NCBI RefSeq assembly: GCF_003122215.1
Contig: NZ_QEYD01000004.1
Coordinates: 1 to 64,000, forward strand
Reading direction: 5' to 3'
Length of the DNA: 64,000 nt
Source of the DNA: Pararhodobacter marinus
GTDB lineage: Bacteria > Pseudomonadota > Alphaproteobacteria > Rhodobacterales > Rhodobacteraceae
Part shown: positions 42,478 through 55,168 of the stretch, piece after piece
Layout of the letters: the number at the start of each line of letters is the position of its first letter
Position numbering within the stretch: position 1 is the first letter of the stretch
Position numbers and translations under genes: made by a program
Notes under the pieces: generated by a model
Told to the model about the DNA's origin: nothing
Seen by the model: the letters and a program-made list of their open reading frames with translations, nothing else
Database searches by the model: none

Positions 42478-43719
42478 TCAGGCGGTATCGCGATTAAAAC
42501 GCGGCAGGAACACCGCCAGCAGCCCCAGCGCCGGCAGGAAGCTGCAGATCCGGTACACCGTCTCGATGCTGGTCGCGTCGGCCACCAGCCCCAGCGCTGC
42601 CGCTGCGATCCCGCCGATGCCGAAGGCCATGCCGAAGAACACGCCCGCGATCAGCCCGACACGCCCCGGCACCAGCTCCTGTGCGAAGACGACGATGGCG
42701 GGAAAGGCCGAGGACAGGATGAAGCCGATGAACACCGTCATCACGCCGGTCCAGAACAGATCCAGATAGGGCAGGGCCAGCGTGAAGGGCAGAACGCCCA
42801 GGATCGACACCCAGATCACCGCCCGCGTGCCGATCCGGTCGCCGATGACGCCGCCGAAGATCACGCCCGCCGCCGCCGCCGCAAGGAACAGGAACAGCAT
42901 CATCTGCGCCTCCTGGGCGCTGAGCCCGAAGCGGTCGATCAGGAAGAACGTGTAATAGGCGCTGATCGAGGCCATGTAGACGTTCTTGGTAAAGGTCAGG
43001 AAGGCCAGCACGACGATGGTAAGCATCACGACGCGGCGCGGCAGGCCGTGTTCGCGTGCGGGTGCGGTGCGTTTCTTCTTGCGCCGGTGCTCGGCCTGCC
43101 AGCGGCCCACAAGGCTGAGGATCGTCATGCCCACCAGCGCCAGGGCGGCGAACCACGCGACCGATCCGCGCCCCAGCGGCACGACGATGAACGCGGCCAG
43201 AAGCGGCCCCGCCGCATGCCCGGCATTGCCGCCCACCTGGAACATCGATTGCGCGGTGCCGAACCTGCGCCCGGCGGCGGTGCGGGTGACGCGGCTTGCC
43301 TCGGGGTGGAACACGGCCGAGCCGATCCCGATCAGCGCCGCGCCCGCCAGCAGGTAGGGATAGGACGGCGCATTGGCCAGCATCAGCAGGCCCAGCATGG
43401 TCGACCCCATGCCGACCGTCAGCGATTGCGAGAACGGGTAGCGGTCGGTCAGCGTGCCCACCAGCGGCTGCAGGACCGAGGCCGTGCCCATGAAGGCAAA
43501 GGACATGAGCCCGATCTGGGTGAAGCTCAGCGCGAATTCGTCGCGCAGCAACGGATAGCTTGCCGAGAGCACCGATTGCATCACATCGTTGATGAAATGG
43601 CACAGCGCGATCGACATCAGCACCAGATACTGCGTCTTCAGCACTGCGTCGCCCTGCGCCGCGGAAGGGAGAGCGCCGGGCAGCGGCATCGTGGCTTGCG
43701 GGATGCTGGAATCGGCCAT
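42478..43719 (-). CDS. fsr: MFS transporter, fosmidomycin-resistance (Fsr) type
   Basis: The product is 413 aa with 12 membrane segments. ALCHFINDVMQSVLSASYPL, then LLRDEFALSFTQIGLMSF, is the Fsr/fosmidomycin-resistance hallmark, with MFS motif A-like LTDRYPFSQ. It should export a small drug or metabolite. It stops 18 bases from the convergent LysR stop. ATG 43719 follows TGAAGGACCAGTC. Confidence 0.88.
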   Translation of the reverse strand: MADSSIPQATMPLPGALPSAAQGDAVLKTQYLVLMSIALCHFINDVMQSVLSASYPLLRDEFALSFTQIGLMSFAFMGTASVLQPLVGTLTDRYPFSQSLTVGMGSTMLGLLMLANAPSYPYLLAGAALIGIGSAVFHPEASRVTRTAAGRRFGTAQSMFQVGGNAGHAAGPLLAAFIVVPLGRGSVAWFAALALVGMTILSLVGRWQAEHRRKKKRTAPAREHGLPRRVVMLTIVVLAFLTFTKNVYMASISAYYTFFLIDRFGLSAQEAQMMLFLFLAAAAAGVIFGGVIGDRIGTRAVIWVSILGVLPFTLALPYLDLFWTGVMTVFIGFILSSAFPAIVVFAQELVPGRVGLIAGVFFGMAFGIGGIAAAALGLVADATSIETVYRICSFLPALGLLAVFLPRFNRDTA

Positions 43720-43895
43720 GACTGGTCCTTCACATGTGCAAGGGTGACATGATCGTGTCCTGCCGCAAGGTCAAGCCTTGGTCAATGTGCATTATCGGGA
43801 CGTTCGCCACGGAAGAATGTCAGGGCGCCTTTCCGCCGCCGCCCGGACCTGCGGGCCTTTGGCGGTCACTCTGCTGTTGTGACGCAGGGACCTTT

Positions 43896-45833
43896 ATGCG
43901 ACATCTGGTTCAAAAGGCGGTACAAAGAGGACAGCGCGTGGCACACGCGACGGCAGGATGGCGGGACAGGCCGCGCTCGGCCGGGGGCCCGGATTCCCGG
44001 CGCGGCCTGGCGCTCAGGACGTTCTACGCGCGCACGCGCAGGCTTGCCGTGGCGGCGGGCGTCGCGCTGGCGGTGCCGTTTGTCTGCACGCCCCCTGCCC
44101 ATGCGCTCGACAGCATCGCGCTGAATGCCCCCGGCGCGTCCGACAGCCTGCTCGAGACGTTGCGGGCCAGTTCGCTGCTGTTGACCTCGGAAGAGGCGGA
44201 ACGGACCGATCCGATCGACCTGATGGCGGCGGCGCGGGCGGAATACGGGCGTCTGATCAATCTTCTGTACGAGGAAGCCTATTACGCGCCCGAGATCCAT
44301 GTCCGGGTCGACGGGCGCGAGGCGGCGGATATCTCGCCGCTCAACAATCCCGGTCGTATCGACAATATCGTCATCGACATCGCGCTGGGCCCGCAATTCA
44401 CCTTCGGCGAGATCGCCATCGCGCCGCTTGCCCCCGGCACCGAACTTCCTGCGGATTTCGCCCCGGGCCAGCCCGCGCGCAGCACGGTCGTGCGCGCGGC
44501 GCTGACCGCCGCGCTGGAGGCATGGCGCGATCAGGGCCACGCACTGGTGGAATCCGTGGGTCAGCAGGTGGTGGCCAACCACATTACCCGCTCGCTGAAC
44601 GTGCGCGTGTCGCTGGCACCGGGGCCGCGGCTGAATGTCGGGGCCATCATCCCCGAAGGGAACGAGCGCACCCGCGATCGCCGCGTGGTGGCGATTGCCG
44701 GGCTGCGTCGCGGTGAATTGCACACGCCCGAAAGCATCGCCGATGCCGAGACGCGGCTGCGCCAGACCGGCGCGTTCTCGACGGTGGTGCTGGAAACCGC
44801 CGAGACGCCCAATCCCGACAACACCGTCGATGTCACCGCGCGCGTGGAAGAGGCCCTGCCGCGACGGATCGGGTTCGGCGCGGAACTGGACAGCGAGAAC
44901 GGGGTCGGGCTCAGCGGCTTCTGGCTGCACCGCAACCTTCTGGGCGGGGCCGAGCGGCTGCGGCTGGAAGCCGCGATCGACGGCATCGCGGCGCAGGTCG
45001 GCGGCGTGGGGTTCACCCTGTCGGCGCTCTATACCCGCCCCGCCACGTTCAACCGCGATACGGATATGGAACTGGGCCTCAACGCCGTGCGGATGAGCGA
45101 GCGGGACTATGACGCCGATGCCTACGAGGCCAGCGCCTCGCTGGTGCGGCGCTACAGCGACACGATCACGGTCAGCGGCGGGCTGAACCTGCGGTTCGAG
45201 ACCGCCGATTATTCCGGCCTGGACCGCGATTTCGGCACGTTCGGCGTGCCTCTGGCCATCACCTACGACACCCGCGACGAGCCTTTGAACGCCACGCAGG
45301 GCTATTACCTGTGGACCGAGGCGATGCCCTATCTGGGCTTCGCGCAGGCCGATAGCGGATTGCGGCTGCGCTTCGATGCGCGCATTTACAACGATGTCGG
45401 CACCGACGGCCGCATCGTGCTGGCTGCCCGCGCGCAGCTGGGCGCGGTCGTGGGCGCGGCCACCCCGGCCACCCCGCGCGGTTTCCTGTTCTATTCCGGC
45501 GGTGGCGGCACGGTGCGGGGGCTGCCCTATCAGTCGCTGGGCGTGACGACGAACGGCGTGGATTCCGGCGGTCGCGGTTTCGCGGCGCTGTCGGCAGAGG
45601 TGCGCTTCCAGGTGCGCGAAAACTATTCCATCGTCGCTTTCGCCGATGCGGGCGCGGTGTCGTCGGGGGCGTTCTCGGGCGTATCCGGCTGGCACGCGGG
45701 TGCGGGGCTCGGGCTGCGCTATGATACGCCCATCGGTCCCTTGCGGCTGGACGTGGCGGTGCCGGTGCGCCGCAATGCCAGCGTGACGAACAGCGACTTC
45801 CAGCTTTACCTTGGCATCGGCCAGGCGTTCTGA
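43896..45833 (+). CDS. tamA: Translocation and assembly module outer-membrane protein TamA
   Basis: The product is 645 aa. A long basic N-terminus leads to a signal segment (RLAVAAGVALAVPFVCTPPA, cleavage near AHA-LD), POTRA repeats (about 75-340) and a 16-stranded Omp85 barrel (about 345-645, ending FQLYLGIGQAF with terminal Phe). TamA inserts outer-membrane proteins with TamB. I used ATG 43896 (AGGGA upstream); an in-frame GTG at 43938 with AGAGGACAG upstream is an equally good start and shortens the unusual leader by 14 residues. The stop overlaps the tamB start. Confidence 0.9.
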   Translation: MRHLVQKAVQRGQRVAHATAGWRDRPRSAGGPDSRRGLALRTFYARTRRLAVAAGVALAVPFVCTPPAHALDSIALNAPGASDSLLETLRASSLLLTSEEAERTDPIDLMAAARAEYGRLINLLYEEAYYAPEIHVRVDGREAADISPLNNPGRIDNIVIDIALGPQFTFGEIAIAPLAPGTELPADFAPGQPARSTVVRAALTAALEAWRDQGHALVESVGQQVVANHITRSLNVRVSLAPGPRLNVGAIIPEGNERTRDRRVVAIAGLRRGELHTPESIADAETRLRQTGAFSTVVLETAETPNPDNTVDVTARVEEALPRRIGFGAELDSENGVGLSGFWLHRNLLGGAERLRLEAAIDGIAAQVGGVGFTLSALYTRPATFNRDTDMELGLNAVRMSERDYDADAYEASASLVRRYSDTITVSGGLNLRFETADYSGLDRDFGTFGVPLAITYDTRDEPLNATQGYYLWTEAMPYLGFAQADSGLRLRFDARIYNDVGTDGRIVLAARAQLGAVVGAATPATPRGFLFYSGGGGTVRGLPYQSLGVTTNGVDSGGRGFAALSAEVRFQVRENYSIVAFADAGAVSSGAFSGVSGWHAGAGLGLRYDTPIGPLRLDVAVPVRRNASVTNSDFQLYLGIGQAF

Positions 45834-48800
45834 TGATCCGAACCCCGTTCTCTGCCCCGCCCCGCCCGGCACGTTTGCCGGTCCGCCGCCGCTGGCGCTG
45901 GCTGGCGATGATCCTGACCGTGCTCACGCTGGCTGCGACGCCGGTCCTGCCGCAGGACGAGAGCGAGGATGTCGGCATCCTTGCCGGGATGCTGCAGGAC
46001 GTGTTGTCGGATGCCGGGCGCGACGTGCGGATCCGCGGCTTCCAGGGCGCGTTGTCCTCGCGCGCGACGGTGGACGAAATCTCGATTGCCGACGATCAGG
46101 GCGTGTGGCTCACGCTTACCGACGTGGTGATCGACTGGAACCGCAGCGCGCTGTTCAACCGCCGCGTCGAGGTCAACGAGCTGAGCGCGGGGCGGATCGA
46201 ACTGGCCCGCCTGCCGGTCACGGCCCCGTCCGACGGGCCCGCGATGCCCAGCCCCACCGCGCGCCCTGATTTCGCGCTGCCGGAATTGCCGGTCTCGGTG
46301 AATATCGGCGAAGTCCGGGCCGATGTCGTCGCGCTTGGCGCCCCCATCCTGGGCGAGGCGGCCGAATTCACGCTGACCGGCAGCGCACAGCTTGAGGGCG
46401 GGCAGGGCGTTGCCAGTTTCGATGCCCGCCGCACGGACGGTGTCGCCGGCCAGTTCGTCTTTGCCGGCGCCTTCGACAATGAAAGCCGGGTGCTGCAGCT
46501 CAATCTCGATCTGAGCGAGGGCGAGGGCGGCATCGCCACGACCCTGCTCAGCATTCCCGGCGAACCCGCTCTGAGCCTGTCGATTGCGGGCGAGGGCCCG
46601 ATCAACACCTTCGAGGCCGATATCGCGTTGGCAACCGACGGGACCGAGCGCGTGACGGGCCAGTTCTCGTTCATCGACGAATCGCCGGAAACGGGGCTGT
46701 TGTCGGGCGGCGGGTTCAGCCTGGATATCGCCGGGGATCTGCGCCCGCTCTTGTCGTCGGACCTGCACCCGTTCTTCGGCGATCAGGCCAGCCTGCGCGC
46801 CACCGGCCAGCGCGACGATCAGGGCGAGATCACGCTGCCGGAGCTCAGCATCTCGACCGGCGCGATGCAGGTCGATGGCAGCGCCGCGATCAGCCCGCAG
46901 GGTCTGCCGCGCCGTGTGCAGCTGGTGGCCGGGATCATGCGCGACGACGGCGAGCCCACGGTCCTGCCCGGCTCGGGCGGGGCGGTGATGCTGCAAAGCG
47001 CCACGCTGAACATCGGTTTCGACGAGGAGGTCTCGCGCGACTGGTCGCTCAGCGCCGAGGTCGACACGCTGGACCTGACGCAGGCGACGCTGGGATCGAC
47101 CACGCTGTCGGGGCGCGGACGGCTGGGCACCAGCGTGGTCGGCGACGGCTCGCCGCTGTTCGAAGGCGTGTTCGAATTCGCCGCCCAAGAAATCGAGGCG
47201 CGCGATCCCGATGTTCAGCGCGCGCTCGGGGACCAGTTCCTGGGCCTCATCAGCGTGAGCCTGACCTCGGCGGGCGATCCGCTGGAACTGACCGGCCTGA
47301 CCTTCGAAGGCGACACCGTGTCGCTGACCGCCTACGGATCGCTCGAAGGGCTGACCTTCACGGGCTTCACCGAGCTTGAGGCGCCGAACCTGTCGGTCTT
47401 TTCGGGGCTCGCGCAGCGCCCCCTGGGCGGCCACGCGCTGGCCACGGTCGACGGCTCGGTCAATGCGCTGACCGGCGCGTTCGACCTTGGCGCCGAACTG
47501 ACCACGACCGACCTGTCGGTCGGCATCGCCGAGGCCGACGCGCTGCTGGCGGGCCAGGCCGGGATCCAGCTGTCGATCCGCCGCGATACCGAGGGCACGA
47601 CGCTGCGCAATCTCGATGTCCGGGCGGGCACGCTGCAACTGAGCGCCGAGGGCTCGCTGGAGCCCAGCGCCGCTGATATCGCCGCGCGTCTGGTCGCCAG
47701 CGATCTGTCGCGGCTGGGCCCGGGCTATCGCGGGCAGGCGCGGCTCGACGCGACGCTGACAACGACCGAGATCGCGACCCGGCTGCAGCTTGACGGGTCG
47801 GTCATCGACCTTGCTTTGGCGGATCTTCCGGCGGCCGATGTCATCGGCGGCATCTTCACCGGGTCGAACACCCTACGGGCCGACCTGTCGCTGGTCGACG
47901 GCGTGACGCGGGTCAGCGAACTGACCCTGACCGGCCCGCGGCTGGACCTTCAGGCCGAGGGCAGCTATTCCGCCGAGCGCCCGGACCTGACCCTGACGCT
48001 CAACCGGCTGGACATGGCGGCGCTGCGTCCGGGCGGCCGGGGCCAGATCACGGGCCGCGCCGAGATGAACGGCGAGAACGGGACGACGCGGTTCGGCCTG
48101 TTCGTGGACGGGCAGGGCCCGATCGTGACCGGCATCGACCAGCTTGACGCACTTGTCGGGCGCGGGCTGCGGCTTGAAGCGCGCGCCACGACCACGCCCG
48201 ATGGCGGCGTCCGGATCGACACCGCGCGGCTCGATGCCGACGGCGTGCGGGCCTCGGTCACCGGATCGCAGGAACCTTCGGGCGCGGCCCGTTTCTCGGT
48301 CGACGCGGCCTTGCAGAATATCGGACGTCTGGCGCCGGGGCTGGCAGGGAACCTGACGCTTGCGGGGGATGTCACGCGGGCGGCGGGCGATACCGGCTAC
48401 GGTGTCGATCTGCGCGCCTCGGGGCCGCAGGGCATGAGCGCCACGGCGCGCGGACGGGTGAACGAGGATTTCACCATGGCCGTGCAGCTTGACGGTCAGG
48501 TCCAGAGCCAGCTTCTGAACGCGATGCTGGAACCCGCCAGCGTGTCGGGGCTGATCCGGTTCAACGGCTCGATCAACGGCGCGCCGGGGATCGACGCGCT
48601 GCGGATGGACGTCTCGCTCAGCGATGGCCGCTATGCGCTGCCCGCCGCCGGGATCGCCTTTGCCGATATCGACGCGCAGGCGCAGCTGGACGGGCTGTCC
48701 GCGCAGGTTCAGCTTGAAGGCCGCTCGCTGGCCGGCGGGACCGGCACGGTCAGCGGACGGATCCGGCTGGATCAGGGCGCCGATGCCGATCTGAGCGTGC

Positions 48801-49765
48801 AGGTGCGCAACCTTGTCGTGCAGCAGGCCAACCTGTTCGATGCGCGGGTGTCGGGCACCGTGCGGCTTCTGGGCCAGATCGGGCGCAATGCGCTGGTCTC
48901 GGGCGACGTGACGCTGGACGAGGCCGAGATCCGCATTCCCAATTCGCCGCTGGGTCGCGCAGGCTTCGGGCTGCAGAATCTCAGCCACGTGGGCGAAGGC
49001 GCGGGCAGCCTGCGCACGCGGGTCAATGCGGGCATCGCCACCGGCACACGGGTGGGCTCGGCGCCGGTGCCGCTGCGGCTGGATCTGCGGATCAACGCGC
49101 CCAGCAGCGTGTTCGTGCGCGGCCGCGGGCTGGATGCCGAACTGGCGGGCACATTGCGGCTGGGCGGGACCACCCGCGCCGTGGTGCCTGCGGGCGACTT
49201 CACGCTGGTGCGCGGGCGTCTGGACCTGCTGGGCAATCGCTTCACCCTGACCGATGGGTCGGCCAGCATGATCGGCAGCTTCATGCCCTTCATCACCCTG
49301 ATCGCCACGACCGAAAGCGACGGTGTCGTGACCTCGATCACCGTCACGGGCGAGGCGAACAGCCCCGAGATCGAGTTTTCCTCGGTGCCCGACCTGCCCG
49401 ATGACGAGATCCTCGCGCGGCTGATCTTCGGGCGCGCGCTGACCTCGCTCAGCCCGTTCCAGGCGGCGCAGCTGGCGCTGTCCGTGGCCACGCTGACCGG
49501 GCGGGCGGACAATTCGATCATCAGCCGCACGCGCGAGACGCTGGGCCTCGACGATCTCGACTTCACGGTCAATGACGAGGGCACCACCGAATTGCGCGCC
49601 GGTCGCCGGATCAGCGACCAGCTTTACACCGACGTGACGGTGGATGCGGCGGGCGAGAGCGAGGTGTCGATCAATCTGGACCTGACCGACAGCATCACGC
49701 TGCGCGGCAGCGCCGACAGCGAAGGCGGATCGTCGGTCGGGATCTTTTTCGAGCGGGATTACTGA
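45833..49765 (+). CDS. tamB: Translocation and assembly module inner-membrane component TamB
   Basis: The product is 1310 aa. One N-terminal membrane segment (WRWLAMILTVLTLAATPVLP) anchors a very long beta-rich AsmA/YhdP-like periplasmic body; the C-terminal DUF490 module ends GSSVGIFFERDY. It spans the periplasm as a groove that carries phospholipid or outer-membrane protein to TamA. Start overlaps tamA by one base (TGATG). Size and order fit alphaproteobacterial tamAB. Confidence 0.92.
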   Translation: MIRTPFSAPPRPARLPVRRRWRWLAMILTVLTLAATPVLPQDESEDVGILAGMLQDVLSDAGRDVRIRGFQGALSSRATVDEISIADDQGVWLTLTDVVIDWNRSALFNRRVEVNELSAGRIELARLPVTAPSDGPAMPSPTARPDFALPELPVSVNIGEVRADVVALGAPILGEAAEFTLTGSAQLEGGQGVASFDARRTDGVAGQFVFAGAFDNESRVLQLNLDLSEGEGGIATTLLSIPGEPALSLSIAGEGPINTFEADIALATDGTERVTGQFSFIDESPETGLLSGGGFSLDIAGDLRPLLSSDLHPFFGDQASLRATGQRDDQGEITLPELSISTGAMQVDGSAAISPQGLPRRVQLVAGIMRDDGEPTVLPGSGGAVMLQSATLNIGFDEEVSRDWSLSAEVDTLDLTQATLGSTTLSGRGRLGTSVVGDGSPLFEGVFEFAAQEIEARDPDVQRALGDQFLGLISVSLTSAGDPLELTGLTFEGDTVSLTAYGSLEGLTFTGFTELEAPNLSVFSGLAQRPLGGHALATVDGSVNALTGAFDLGAELTTTDLSVGIAEADALLAGQAGIQLSIRRDTEGTTLRNLDVRAGTLQLSAEGSLEPSAADIAARLVASDLSRLGPGYRGQARLDATLTTTEIATRLQLDGSVIDLALADLPAADVIGGIFTGSNTLRADLSLVDGVTRVSELTLTGPRLDLQAEGSYSAERPDLTLTLNRLDMAALRPGGRGQITGRAEMNGENGTTRFGLFVDGQGPIVTGIDQLDALVGRGLRLEARATTTPDGGVRIDTARLDADGVRASVTGSQEPSGAARFSVDAALQNIGRLAPGLAGNLTLAGDVTRAAGDTGYGVDLRASGPQGMSATARGRVNEDFTMAVQLDGQVQSQLLNAMLEPASVSGLIRFNGSINGAPGIDALRMDVSLSDGRYALPAAGIAFADIDAQAQLDGLSAQVQLEGRSLAGGTGTVSGRIRLDQGADADLSVQVRNLVVQQANLFDARVSGTVRLLGQIGRNALVSGDVTLDEAEIRIPNSPLGRAGFGLQNLSHVGEGAGSLRTRVNAGIATGTRVGSAPVPLRLDLRINAPSSVFVRGRGLDAELAGTLRLGGTTRAVVPAGDFTLVRGRLDLLGNRFTLTDGSASMIGSFMPFITLIATTESDGVVTSITVTGEANSPEIEFSSVPDLPDDEILARLIFGRALTSLSPFQAAQLALSVATLTGRADNSIISRTRETLGLDDLDFTVNDEGTTELRAGRRISDQLYTDVTVDAAGESEVSINLDLTDSITLRGSADSEGGSSVGIFFERDY

Positions 49766-49767
49766 AG

Positions 49768-49796
49768 CGCCCGCCCCGATGCGTTCGGGGCGGGCG
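49768..49796. terminator. GC-rich bidirectional hairpin between tamB and the glutathione transferase gene
   Basis: CGCCCGCCCCGA (49768-49779) pairs perfectly with TCGGGGCGGGCG (49785-49796) across a five-base loop. It lies between two convergent stops, as expected for a shared terminator. The T-tract is poor. Confidence 0.6.
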
Positions 49797-49804
49797 GTTC
49801 GGGC

Positions 49805-50407
49805 TCAGCGCTTGGCCATCGTCGCCTTGTAGGCCGGGCGCTCGCTGATGCGGTCGAAATACTCGACCAGCGCGGGTTCGGTGATCTCGAATTTCGCGGC
49901 CTTCGCCCAGAGCAGGCAATGCCCCAGCACGATATCCGCGATCGAGAAATTCTCGCCTGTCAGATAGGGGCCGTCGCCCATCCGCCGGGCCATGCTGGCC
50001 TGGTTGCGTTCGAATTCCCAGCGCAGCGAATCCTTGACCTGCGGCACGCGCTTGTCCTCGGGCAGGATGAAGCTGTGCCGGGCCGAGGTCCAGAGGACCG
50101 AGTCGAACTCGTCCAGCGCGCATTGCAGCAGCATGTCCTGACGCGCGCGGGCCAGCGTTCCGGCGCGGGCGGTGAACTGGTCGTGCGCATCCGCCAGATA
50201 GCTCAGGATCGCGGTGGAATCGGTGATCGGCTCGCCCTCGACCAGCAGCACGGGGACCTTCCCGCGCGGGTAGTGGCGGACCACGTCGTCGCTATGCGGC
50301 TTCACGCCGAGATGCTCATAGGGCACACCCAGCTCTTCCAGCATCCAGACCGGACGGGCGGCGCGGGTCGAGACCGCGCCGATCAGGGTGTAATTCGGGG
50401 TGGACAT
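49805..50407 (-). CDS. Glutathione S-transferase family protein
   Basis: The product is 200 aa. The thioredoxin-fold N-domain (YTLIGAVSTRAARPVWMLEE, PRGKVPVLLVEGEPITDSTA, with the SxA glutathione motif ITDSTAI) and helical C-domain (PYLTGENFSIADIVLGHCLL) are complete. The catalytic residue is likely Ser or Thr near SVSTRA rather than Cys. Substrate unknown. ATG 50407 has AGGAGGAGCG upstream. It lies downstream of holA on the same strand. Confidence 0.9.
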   Translation of the reverse strand: MSTPNYTLIGAVSTRAARPVWMLEELGVPYEHLGVKPHSDDVVRHYPRGKVPVLLVEGEPITDSTAILSYLADAHDQFTARAGTLARARQDMLLQCALDEFDSVLWTSARHSFILPEDKRVPQVKDSLRWEFERNQASMARRMGDGPYLTGENFSIADIVLGHCLLWAKAAKFEITEPALVEYFDRISERPAYKATMAKR

Positions 50408-50481
50408 GCACGCTCCTCCTTGGCAGTCGGGCGGCATCAAGCCACGGGCCGAGCGGGCAGGCAAGCCCGCCGCTGCGTCAT

Positions 50482-51507
50482 TCAGCGCCGCCCGGCAAGC
50501 CGGCACAGCCGGACCAGCGCGCGCTCAGCCAGCGCCCGGGTGGGCGCGCGGGTCGATGACCGCAGCATCAGATCGGTCTCCGTCAGGCCGCGCAGGGCTT
50601 CTTCCACACGCGGCAGGGACCACATATTGGCCTGTCTGAGCAGCTTGTCGCGGCGCGGGCCGAAGACCGGGGGCCGCAGCGTGCCGATGGCCTGACCGGG
50701 CCCGCCCGGCGCGCTGACCAGCGCATGCAGCACCCGGAAATGCCGCGCGGCGCCGATGAACACCGCGACCGGCTGCACGCCCTGCGCCGACAGCCGCGAC
50801 AGAATCGGCGCAAGTTCGCCCACGCGGCCCTCGGCCACCACGTCGAGCACGTCGTCGATATCCGCTTCGTTCGATTGCGGCGCCAGAAGCGCGACTTCGG
50901 CGGGACTGAGCGGAGTGTCGTCGTTGAGCTTGTAGAGCGAGATCCGCGTCAGCGTCTGGCGGAAATCGCCCGGTTCCAGCATCTGGCCCAAGGCCAGCAG
51001 GTCGCGCATCGTGTCGTCGGGGATCTGCGTCAGCCCGGCCTCGCGCAGCATGGCCTCGATCTCGGCCCGGCCCGGCGGGTCGTCATAGACCGCCAGGCAC
51101 AGCGCGCGCTTGTCGCCCTCGAACAGCTTGCGCAGTTTCGATCCGGGGGTAAGCTGCCCGGCCGTGGCGACGATCATCGCGTCGCCCTCGGCCCATTCGG
51201 CCAGCGCGGTTTTCAGCGCGTTGACGGCGTGGTCATTGGCTTCGTCGATGACCAGCGCGCGGGGGCCGGGGAAAAAGCCCTGCGCCTTGATCGCATCCAC
51301 CGCCGCCGAGCCGTCCTTGCGCAGGTCGCTGCCGGTCATCCGGGTGAGGCGCATCTCGGTATCGGCATTCGCGCCGACATGCGCGGTGACGACCTTGGCG
51401 CGGCGCTCGGCCACCCGCATCGCATCGGCACCATAGATCAGAAGCCCCGGCACGCGCGGATCGGGACGGCTGAGAAACCCGGTCGCATCGCGGGGAGAAA
51501 GCTTCAT
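50482..51507 (-). CDS. holA: DNA polymerase III delta subunit
   Basis: The product is 341 aa, with GLLIYGADAMRVAERRAKVV at the N-terminus, RALVIDEANDHAVNALKTAL, and C-terminal RDKLLRQANMWSLPRVEEAL, matching the clamp-loader delta subunit. It opens the beta clamp. It overlaps the lptE stop by four bases (ATGA), forming a leuS-lptE-holA unit, a conserved alphaproteobacterial arrangement. Confidence 0.9.
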   Translation of the reverse strand: MKLSPRDATGFLSRPDPRVPGLLIYGADAMRVAERRAKVVTAHVGANADTEMRLTRMTGSDLRKDGSAAVDAIKAQGFFPGPRALVIDEANDHAVNALKTALAEWAEGDAMIVATAGQLTPGSKLRKLFEGDKRALCLAVYDDPPGRAEIEAMLREAGLTQIPDDTMRDLLALGQMLEPGDFRQTLTRISLYKLNDDTPLSPAEVALLAPQSNEADIDDVLDVVAEGRVGELAPILSRLSAQGVQPVAVFIGAARHFRVLHALVSAPGGPGQAIGTLRPPVFGPRRDKLLRQANMWSLPRVEEALRGLTETDLMLRSSTRAPTRALAERALVRLCRLAGRR

Positions 51508-51999
51508 TCCGCGGTGAGGCCCGGCTCGGTGTAAAGCCGCGTGACGACCGAATCGGCCAGCATCCGCATCAGCCGCGCCTCGGCATCCTCGGCGGCGGTG
51601 AAGCTGGCAAGCTGGGTGCCAGTGGTCGAATAGGCGGTGTTGCCCGCGACTTCGCCCTGCGCGACGGTCCGGCCGGTCGCGGTGTCGGTCAGGGTGAAGG
51701 CGGCGGTGCCGAAGATCTGCACCCGTGTCGCGCCGAAATCCTGCACATCGCCGCCGCCGACTTCCTCGGTTGTGATCGTGTAGGCCAGCGCATAGCGCGG
51801 CGCGGTGGGCGGGCCGAGGATATCCTCGACCGCACGCAGGAACTGAAAGTCCGAGCGGGTGACCGGATCATCGACACGCACGGCGTTGCGCAAGGCCGTG
51901 CCCGCGCCGCCCGGCCCGTAGACCGGCGTAAAGCCGCAGCCCGCCAGCGCAAGCGCCCCCGCAAGCCCCAGGAAACCCCGTCTGTTCAATGTTCTGGTC

Positions 52000-52013
<14 letters not shown>
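51504..52013 (-). CDS. lptE: LPS assembly lipoprotein LptE
   Basis: The product is 169 aa. [20 protein letters not shown] provides the lipoprotein signal with lipobox Cys26 and the GFTPVYG motif seen after the Cys in alphaproteobacterial LptE. With LptD it inserts lipopolysaccharide in the outer membrane. The N-terminus also shows RRGFLGLAG, a twin-arginine-like stretch. Its start overlaps the leuS 3' end by 14 bases. Confidence 0.88.
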
Positions 52014-54555
<2,542 letters not shown>

Positions 54556-54590
54556 GCGGTTTCCTGCGAAGTGTAAGGGCCGGACGAATG

Positions 54591-54614
54591 AAAAAGCCGG
54601 GCGAAACGCCCGGC
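54591..54614 (-). terminator. Rho-independent terminator for the DUF3576 gene
   Basis: On the minus strand, GCCGGGC-GTTTC-GCCCGGC forms a perfect 7-bp stem followed by TTTTT. It lies 63 bases after the DUF3576 stop and 36 bases before the leuS start. Confidence 0.8.
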
Positions 54615-54676
54615 GGTGTCTTACGCGCGTTTCCGCGGGGTTTCCAGCGTCGCGATGCCCCGCGCGCGATTCGCGC

Positions 54677-55168
54677 TCAGAGCCCCAGCTCGCGGATGCG
54701 GATCTGGCGGGCGCGGGTGAGGATGGCGTTTTCCACCGCGCGCACGGTCTCGGCGCTGGCCGGGCCGTTGCGGGTGATCAGCGCCACGTTGAGCGAGCGC
54801 GCATCGAGCGCGGCATCCGTCACCGCGATGGTCGCGCGGTAGGGGCGCCCGCCGCCCGGCGGTGTGCCGAAGCCCGTGGTGATCACGCCCGAGAAGGGAT
54901 CGACCTGTTCGACCGGCAGGAAATCCAGCACTTCCAGCGAGGCCGTCCAGATATAGCGGTTCACCGTCAGCACGGTCGAGGGATCCTCGCGCCCTGAAAA
55001 CAGGTCCCAGATCGAGTCGGTCGACCCGGTTTCCTCGACCCGCTGCTGCAGCGCCTCCTCGCGCGCGGCATCGCCGCCCCCGCGGAAAAAGCTGCCGCCG
55101 CCACAGGCGCCCAGCGCAAGCGTGATACCGAGGGCCGCAATGACCTGCATCGCCGGTTTCGTGATCAT
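54677..55168 (-). CDS. DUF3576-family lipoprotein
   Basis: The product is 163 aa. [20 protein letters not shown] leads to a lipobox Cys (ALGACGGG), giving an exported lipoprotein. The [20 protein letters not shown] segment, then [13 protein letters not shown], matches DUF3576, a conserved alphaproteobacterial family of unknown function. ATG 55168 is the start. It has its own terminator, and a long 600-base gap without a gene lies upstream. Confidence 0.88.
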   Translation of the reverse strand: MITKPAMQVIAALGITLALGACGGGSFFRGGGDAAREEALQQRVEETGSTDSIWDLFSGREDPSTVLTVNRYIWTASLEVLDFLPVEQVDPFSGVITTGFGTPPGGGRPYRATIAVTDAALDARSLNVALITRNGPASAETVRAVENAILTRARQIRIRELGL